In this document: one piece after another, positions 33,959 to 38,410 of the stretch
Layout: each line of letters opens with the position of its first letter
How positions within the stretch are numbered: the stretch's first letter is position 1
Assembly: GCA_001872945.1 (NCBI GenBank)
Contig: MNYC01000049.1
Location: 1-38,410, forward strand
Origin: a bacterium CG2_30_37_16
GTDB taxonomy: Bacteria; Patescibacteriota; CPR2
Direction: 5' to 3'
DNA length: 38,410 nt
Notes under the pieces: generated by a model
The model's database searches: none
The model's input: the letters and a program-made list of their open reading frames with translations, nothing else
Told to the model about the DNA's origin: nothing
Made by a program: the position numbers and the translations under genes

Positions 33959-33990
33959 CCTTAAGAGAATTCTTAGGGATATTTTTATAT
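33959..33990 (+). terminator. T-box terminator
   Basis: CCTTAAGA (33959-33966) pairs with TCTTAGGG (33971-33978) around GAAT, followed by ATATTTTTATAT. Its left arm is the 3' strand of the antiterminator, so the two structures are mutually exclusive. Confidence 0.75.
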
Positions 33991-34012
33991 AAAAAGAGAA
34001 CTTTGAAATTCT

Positions 34013-34098
34013 AATATCTAAGCATGAAATGCTAAACAAATTCAAATATCTAATGTTTAAAACCTTTGAATTTAGATATTGTTTAGTATTTAGATATT
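34013..34098. repeat. 86-bp imperfect inverted repeat before ileS
   Basis: The words AATATCTAA, CTAAACAA and ATTCAAA occur on the left and, inverted, on the right (TTTGAATT, TTGTTTAG, TTTAGATATT), with small insertions. It lies between the T-box terminator and the ileS ribosome binding site. Its composition is like the repeat between atpG and atpD. Confidence 0.55.
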
Positions 34099-34129
34099 AA
34101 AATTTAGGATTTAAAAAAAGGGAGTCATT

Positions 34130-37024
34130 ATGTTGAAACCAGTAAGTCCAAGACCAAATTTTCCGGAAATGGAAAAAGATATTTTAAAATTTTGGAATAA
34201 AAATAAAACATTCGAAAAAACGCTTTCTAAAAGGTCACATGAAAAATCGTTCTCTTTTTATGATGGCCCTCCATTCGCTACAGGTCTTCCGCACTATGGT
34301 CATTTGCTGGCTGGTACTATAAAAGACGTTATCCCCAGATATAAAACCATGCAAGGCTACAGAGTTGATAGAATTTGGGGTTGGGATACGCATGGCTTAC
34401 CAATTGAAAATATTGTTGAAAAGGAATTAGATATTAAAACTAAACTTCATATTAAAGAGATGGGCATTGATAAGTTTAACGAAAAATGCCGGGAAAAAGT
34501 TTTGGAATTTGCTCATACCTGGGAAAAAATTGTAGAAAGAACAGGTCGCTGGGTTGATATGAAAAATGCTTATATTACCATGGAGCCGGAGTATATGGAA
34601 TCGGTTTGGTGGGTATTTAAGTCTCTATGGGATAAAGACTTAGTTTATTCTGGTCATAAAGTAATGCCATATTGCCCAAGATGTGCTACCGGACTTTCGG
34701 CTTTTGAAGTGGGTATGCCCGGCACTTACCAAGATAAGCAAGATAAAGCTATCACCGTAAAATTCGAATCGTCAGATGAGCCAAATACTTTCTTTTTAGC
34801 TTGGACCACAACGCCATGGACGTTACCGGGAAACTTGGCTTTGGCAGTTGGTGGAAATATTGATTACATAAAAGTTCAAAATGAAAAAGAGAAATTTATT
34901 ATCGCAAAAGATCGTTTAGAGCATTATCAAGATATAATTGGAAATAATGTTGTAGAGACGTTTAGTGGACAAAACCTAAAAGGTAAAAAATATAAACCAA
35001 TATTTGATTATTATAAAGGCGAAGAAAAAGCTTTTGAGGTCATAACCGGCGATTTTGTAACCACCGGAGATGGCACCGGAATTGTCCACATTGCACCTGC
35101 TTTTGGTGAAGATGACTATAAGGTGGCTAAAGAAAACGACATTGCTTTTTTTATGCCGGTGAACGATATGGGGGAATTTGAAATTGAGGTGTCGGAATGG
35201 GCCGGTGAAAGTGTCATAAAATCAGAAACTAATTTAAAAATAATAGAAAATCTTGGCAATAAAGTTATAAAAGTTGAGGATTATAAACATTCTTATCCAT
35301 TTTGCTGGAGATGTGACACGCCTCTAATTTATAAGGCAATCGATAGTTGGTTTGTTAAAATGACAAATCTAAAAGAGCAAATGGCTAAAAATAACAATGA
35401 CGTTCATTGGGTTCCAGAATTTGTTGGGAAGGGCAGATTTGCTAATCTTATAGAAGGAGCACCGGACTGGAACATTTCTAGAAACCGTTTTTGGGGTGTG
35501 CCAATTCCCATATGGCGATGTAAGGATTGTGGCGAAAGTCAGGTTATGGGAAGCATTAAGGATTTAGAAGATAAAACGGATAGGAAAATTGGGGATATAC
35601 ATTTACATAAAATAATGGATCTAGAATTAAATTGCTCATGCGGCAGTAAGGCAAAATTAACCGGAGAGGTATTGGATGTATGGTTCGACTCCGGAAGTGT
35701 ACCTTATGGATCCATCCATTATCCCTTTGAAAACAAAGAAAAATTTGAGCGTGATTTCCCAGCCGATTTTATTGCCGAAGGTATCGATCAAACAAGAGGC
35801 TGGTTTAACTCTCTAATGATTTTAGGAACGGCGCTTTTTGGTAAGTCGCCATATAAAAATGTGGCAGTTAACGGAATCGTTCTAGCAGAAGATGGCCAGA
35901 AGATGTCTAAAAGACTCAAGAACTATCCCGATCCGACCGCTATTATGGATAAATATGGCGCTGATGCCATGCGCTTTTATCTTTTGTCCTCACCAGCCGT
36001 AAAAGGAGGCGATCTAAATTTTTCAGAAAAAGGCGTAGATGAAGTTATTAAAGGTCTTGTTTTAAAATTATGGAATTCATATTCTTTCTTTGTAACCTAT
36101 GCCTTAATCGCCAATTTTAAACCGGAGAATGTAGAAAATAAGGATATTCTTGATAAATGGGTTTTATCGCGGCTAAATAATACTATAAAAACGGTTACGG
36201 AAGAATTGGATAATTATGAATTGCCAATCGCCGCTAGAGCTATTGGAGATTTTATTGACGATCTTTCTAACTGGTACATAAGAAGAAACCGAAAACGTTT
36301 TGCAGCTCGGGATAAGGAGGCTTTAAATACCCTTTACGAAGTTTTGGTTAAACTTTGTCAATTGCTGGCGCCATATATGCCATTTGTAACAGAAGAGATA
36401 TACCAGAATCTGGTTTTAAATTTAGATTCCAAAGCAAATGAATCAATTCACTTATCGGATTTCCCCCTAGCTAGTAAGGATGTTATTGATAATAAATTAG
36501 AAGAAGACATGGACGTCTTGAGAAAATTTGTAGAAATGGGACTTTCTATTAGAGATAGGTCAAAAATAAAAGTCAGACAACCATTATCAAAAGTTTGGGC
36601 CACCTACGGTAAGGATCCCATTGTAAAAGACATGCAAAGGATTCTTCTTGAAGAGCTAAATATTAAGCTCTGCAGCTCTGATAATAAAAGCTATGTGCGT
36701 AAATCAGCCGAATCTTTGAATTATAAAAAAGGGCTAGATATTGTAATTGATATCAATATTACTAAAGAACTAGAGTCGGAAGGTTTAGCTAGAGAGCTTC
36801 TAAGGAAGATTCAGGTTTTAAGAAAAGAGATCGGTCTATCAATAGAGGATGAAATTATTTTAAGCTACGAGACTGACGATGAGGATTTAGTTAAGGCCAC
36901 GAACCATAAAGTTTTTATAGATGGAGCTAAAGTTAAGTTATTAAAAGAAAGTGATTTGGCTGATGAGGGAAAGAATTTAACTGTAAATGATAAAAAGATA
37001 AAAGTTGAAATAAAAAAAGCCTAA
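34130..37024 (+). CDS. ileS: Isoleucyl-tRNA synthetase, type 2 (eukaryote-like)
   Basis: IleRS (964 residues) charges tRNA-Ile. The class I signatures are GLPHYGHLLAG (HIGH variant HYGH) near 53-63 and DGQKMSKRLKNYPDP (KMSKR). The editing domain (CP1) contains TWTTTPWTLPGNLAL-type sequence (here AWTTTPWTLPGNLAL) near 224-238. The C-terminal anticodon domain follows from about 660. The KMSKRLKNYPDP form and the lack of the bacterial-type zinc C-terminus mark the eukaryote-like type 2, often less sensitive to mupirocin. Expression is under the T-box. Start ATG follows GGGAG. Confidence 0.95.
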   Translation: MLKPVSPRPNFPEMEKDILKFWNKNKTFEKTLSKRSHEKSFSFYDGPPFATGLPHYGHLLAGTIKDVIPRYKTMQGYRVDRIWGWDTHGLPIENIVEKELDIKTKLHIKEMGIDKFNEKCREKVLEFAHTWEKIVERTGRWVDMKNAYITMEPEYMESVWWVFKSLWDKDLVYSGHKVMPYCPRCATGLSAFEVGMPGTYQDKQDKAITVKFESSDEPNTFFLAWTTTPWTLPGNLALAVGGNIDYIKVQNEKEKFIIAKDRLEHYQDIIGNNVVETFSGQNLKGKKYKPIFDYYKGEEKAFEVITGDFVTTGDGTGIVHIAPAFGEDDYKVAKENDIAFFMPVNDMGEFEIEVSEWAGESVIKSETNLKIIENLGNKVIKVEDYKHSYPFCWRCDTPLIYKAIDSWFVKMTNLKEQMAKNNNDVHWVPEFVGKGRFANLIEGAPDWNISRNRFWGVPIPIWRCKDCGESQVMGSIKDLEDKTDRKIGDIHLHKIMDLELNCSCGSKAKLTGEVLDVWFDSGSVPYGSIHYPFENKEKFERDFPADFIAEGIDQTRGWFNSLMILGTALFGKSPYKNVAVNGIVLAEDGQKMSKRLKNYPDPTAIMDKYGADAMRFYLLSSPAVKGGDLNFSEKGVDEVIKGLVLKLWNSYSFFVTYALIANFKPENVENKDILDKWVLSRLNNTIKTVTEELDNYELPIAARAIGDFIDDLSNWYIRRNRKRFAARDKEALNTLYEVLVKLCQLLAPYMPFVTEEIYQNLVLNLDSKANESIHLSDFPLASKDVIDNKLEEDMDVLRKFVEMGLSIRDRSKIKVRQPLSKVWATYGKDPIVKDMQRILLEELNIKLCSSDNKSYVRKSAESLNYKKGLDIVIDINITKELESEGLARELLRKIQVLRKEIGLSIEDEIILSYETDDEDLVKATNHKVFIDGAKVKLLKESDLADEGKNLTVNDKKIKVEIKKA

Positions 37025-37040
37025 AGATTTTGGGATCTCG

Positions 37041-37049
37041 TGGTAGAAT
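37041..37049 (+). promoter_or_regulatory. Extended -10 promoter of rodA, near-leaderless
   Basis: TGGTAGAAT is an extended -10 (TG-N-TAGAAT, 37044-37049). The expected start is about 37056, at most two bases before the rodA ATG (37058). No -35 is evident. Confidence 0.5.
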
Positions 37050-37057
37050 GAATAAAC

Positions 37058-38155
37058 ATGATCAATAAATATCTCAAAAATTTTGATTGGATATTATTTT
37101 CTGTTGTTATATTGTTGTTTAGTTTGGGAATATTGACGGTTTACAGTGCAACTTTTTCCATATCCGGCGGAGAAAATAAAGCCTTATCCCAACTGATGTT
37201 TGGTGCTATCGGACTATTTTTTTTCTTTATCTTAACCAGAGTTGACTACCGGCTTTTTAAAAGATATAGCGGTCTTATATACGTAATAATGCTCCTACTT
37301 CTTCTGGCTGTAGATCTTTTTGGTACGCAGGTTTTAGGTGCAAGAAGATGGATAGACCTTGGATTTTTTAGGCTACAGCCATCTGAAATTGCCAAAGTTT
37401 TTTCTATTCTTTGTCTCGCCAAATACTTTGCCGAGCATAATGAAGAAATGTGGAAAATAAGACACATTCTTATTTCGGCCATTTATATTTTAATTCCGGT
37501 AATTATGGTTATAATGGAACCGGATCTCGGGACGGCCATTATTTTATTTCTAATTTGGGCAGGAATGCTGTTTGTTTCTAATATCAAACGGTCCACTTTA
37601 CTAAAAATTTTTCTGATAATCCTCGCCATGCTTCCTCTTATGTGGTTTACCTTGCACGATTATCAAAGAAATCGAATTTCAACTCTTTTTAGTGGTTCTG
37701 CGAGCGACCCTTTAGACAAAGGTTGGAATGTTGAGCAAGCTCTAATTGCAATTGGGTCCGGGCAAGTTTATGGTAGGGGAATGGGTTACGGGCCACAGAG
37801 TCATTTAAATTTTCTACCGATGCAGCATACGGACTTTGCTTTTGCTGTACTAGCCGAAGAAATGGGATTTTTGGGCGCCGTCATTTTGCTTATGTTGTTT
37901 GCGGTCTTACTGTACCGCATGATTATAATTGCCAAACTTTCCAGAGATACTTTTGGCATGTTTATTGCTTCAGGAACGGCAGTAATGTTTTTTGCTCACG
38001 TTTTTATTAATATTGGCATGAATATTAGGATTATGCCCGTTACGGGTATACCCTTGCCATTTATTAGTGCCGGTGGAACAGCAATTATTGTGAACCTTAT
38101 TGCAGTTGGCTTACTAGAAAGCATTTATATCAGGCATAAAAAAATTGATTTTTAA
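37058..38155 (+). CDS. rodA: Peptidoglycan glycosyltransferase RodA/FtsW family
   Basis: The 365-residue SEDS-family membrane protein has about ten hydrophobic helices. Family motifs are GARRWIDLGFFRLQPSE near 98-114, EPDLGTA near 154-160, GSGQVYGRGMGYGPQSHL near 234-251 and LPMQHTDFAFAVLAEE near 254-269, with PLPFISAGGTA near the C-terminus. SEDS proteins polymerise glycan strands with a class B penicillin-binding protein. The LPMQHTDFAFAVLAEE form favours RodA over FtsW, but the assignment is not certain because no PBP2 gene is adjacent. Confidence 0.9.
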   Translation: MINKYLKNFDWILFSVVILLFSLGILTVYSATFSISGGENKALSQLMFGAIGLFFFFILTRVDYRLFKRYSGLIYVIMLLLLLAVDLFGTQVLGARRWIDLGFFRLQPSEIAKVFSILCLAKYFAEHNEEMWKIRHILISAIYILIPVIMVIMEPDLGTAIILFLIWAGMLFVSNIKRSTLLKIFLIILAMLPLMWFTLHDYQRNRISTLFSGSASDPLDKGWNVEQALIAIGSGQVYGRGMGYGPQSHLNFLPMQHTDFAFAVLAEEMGFLGAVILLMLFAVLLYRMIIIAKLSRDTFGMFIASGTAVMFFAHVFINIGMNIRIMPVTGIPLPFISAGGTAIIVNLIAVGLLESIYIRHKKIDF

Positions 38156-38410
38156 AAGAGACCGTTGAAAAACAATTTATTTAAATCAAACTATCTCTAG
38201 TTTTGATAAGAGTGTTAATTAAGTAAGGAAAAGTTTGTTTTTAGGGCGGTTAGCCCTTCTAATTTGCTGTTTTTTTTGAGCTTTTTTTGATTTTAACCTT
38301 ACTTTCTCCTTTCATTAATTTTTCCTTAATGCCGAAATACCCGTTAAGAAGTAATTGGACCACTCTTAAGGCGTATCCCCGCAGTTATCTTTAATATCTC
38401 TTTTAGATTT
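38156..38410. other. Right-edge intergenic region with hairpin, T-runs and a possible minus-strand gene tail
   Basis: Downstream of rodA lies a hairpin AGGGC-GGTTA-GCCCT (38243-38257) and, 12 bases later, T8 then T7 runs, so it may terminate rodA weakly. On the minus strand a frame of 41 codons (38384 to TAG at 38259) reads YALRVVQLLLNGYFGIKEKL and ends Lys-rich; a second frame upstream gives KSKRDIKDNCGDTP. This might be the broken end of a gene entering from the right edge, but it is too short to identify. Confidence 0.3.

Larger units (their letters stand above)
33711..33990 (+). promoter_or_regulatory. T-box riboswitch controlling ileS
   Basis: The leader carries a textbook antiterminator: TTAAGG (33923-33928) pairs with CCTTAA (33959-33964), the 7-base bulge TGGTACC (33929-33935) would bind the uncharged tRNA ACCA end, and GCCCT pairs with GGGGT (33954-33958) in the second helix. 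A competing terminator reuses CCTTAA. The 5' part contains GGCCATCACCGG with an ATC triplet (33733-33735), a candidate isoleucine specifier, followed by CCGGAAGAAC, reminiscent of the short-stem ileS leaders of Actinobacteria. The exact Stem I fold is not resolved. A full palindromic repeat copy is embedded at 33765-33827. Uncharged tRNA-Ile would favour read-through into ileS. Confidence 0.88.

Overview
The window reads as a gene-dense, AT-rich chromosomal segment of a bacterium with a streamlined genome. Short intergenic gaps, 1-17 base overlaps between neighbours, frequent TTG and GTG starts, a eukaryote-like (type 2) IleRS, compact ATP synthase subunits and a class III (oxygen-sensitive) ribonucleotide reductase suggest an anaerobic organism, possibly a Candidate Phyla Radiation/Patescibacteria member. 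That placement is inference; no rRNA is present.

Layout, left to right. (1) 1-193: tail of an unidentified gene. (2) 270-3671, minus strand: priA-def-fmt. (3) 3771-6632: secD-secF-Crp/Fnr regulator, overlapping. (4) 6633-6925: a probable structured small RNA ending in a strong terminator. (5) 6926-12065: recJ-rel and hisS, then a decayed methylthiotransferase remnant facing a secreted lytic transglycosylase on the minus strand. (6) 13135-13432: a nested palindromic repeat between divergent promoters. (7) 13433-16281: HIT protein, then rpsU-yqeY-ybeY-adk-map. (8) 16347-18806: ftsA and ftsZ, closed by a strong terminator. (9) 18984-24067: nrdR, a degenerate class II-like RNR protein, nrdD without its radical domain, a separate 55-residue glycyl-radical domain, and nrdG. 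(10) 24105-25872: thioredoxin-fold protein, YggT, YggU/DUF167, ZnT9-like CDF transporter. (11) 25985-32400: complete F-type ATP synthase operon (I-like, a, c, b, delta, alpha, gamma, beta, epsilon). (12) 32470-33627: small unknown genes, including a tandem partial duplicate with an in-frame stop. (13) 33628-37024: T-box leader and ileS. (14) 37058-38155: rodA-like gene, then a T-rich tail.

The most unusual region is the nrd operon. The glycyl-radical loop of NrdD is a separate small gene with its own ribosome binding site. An RNR alpha-fold protein that has lost its recognisable catalytic motifs is encoded between the repressor NrdR and NrdD. The ileS T-box carries a full copy of a palindromic repeat also found at 13266-13329. 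A third theme is promoter architecture: several first genes (priA, recJ, HIT, the 24105 gene, rodA) have a -10 box placed so that transcription should start at or within two bases of the ATG, implying leaderless mRNAs, while operon-internal genes and rpsU/ftsA/ftsZ use AGGAGG-type sites.

All calls rest on reading the sequence and on remembered family motifs; no database search was run.
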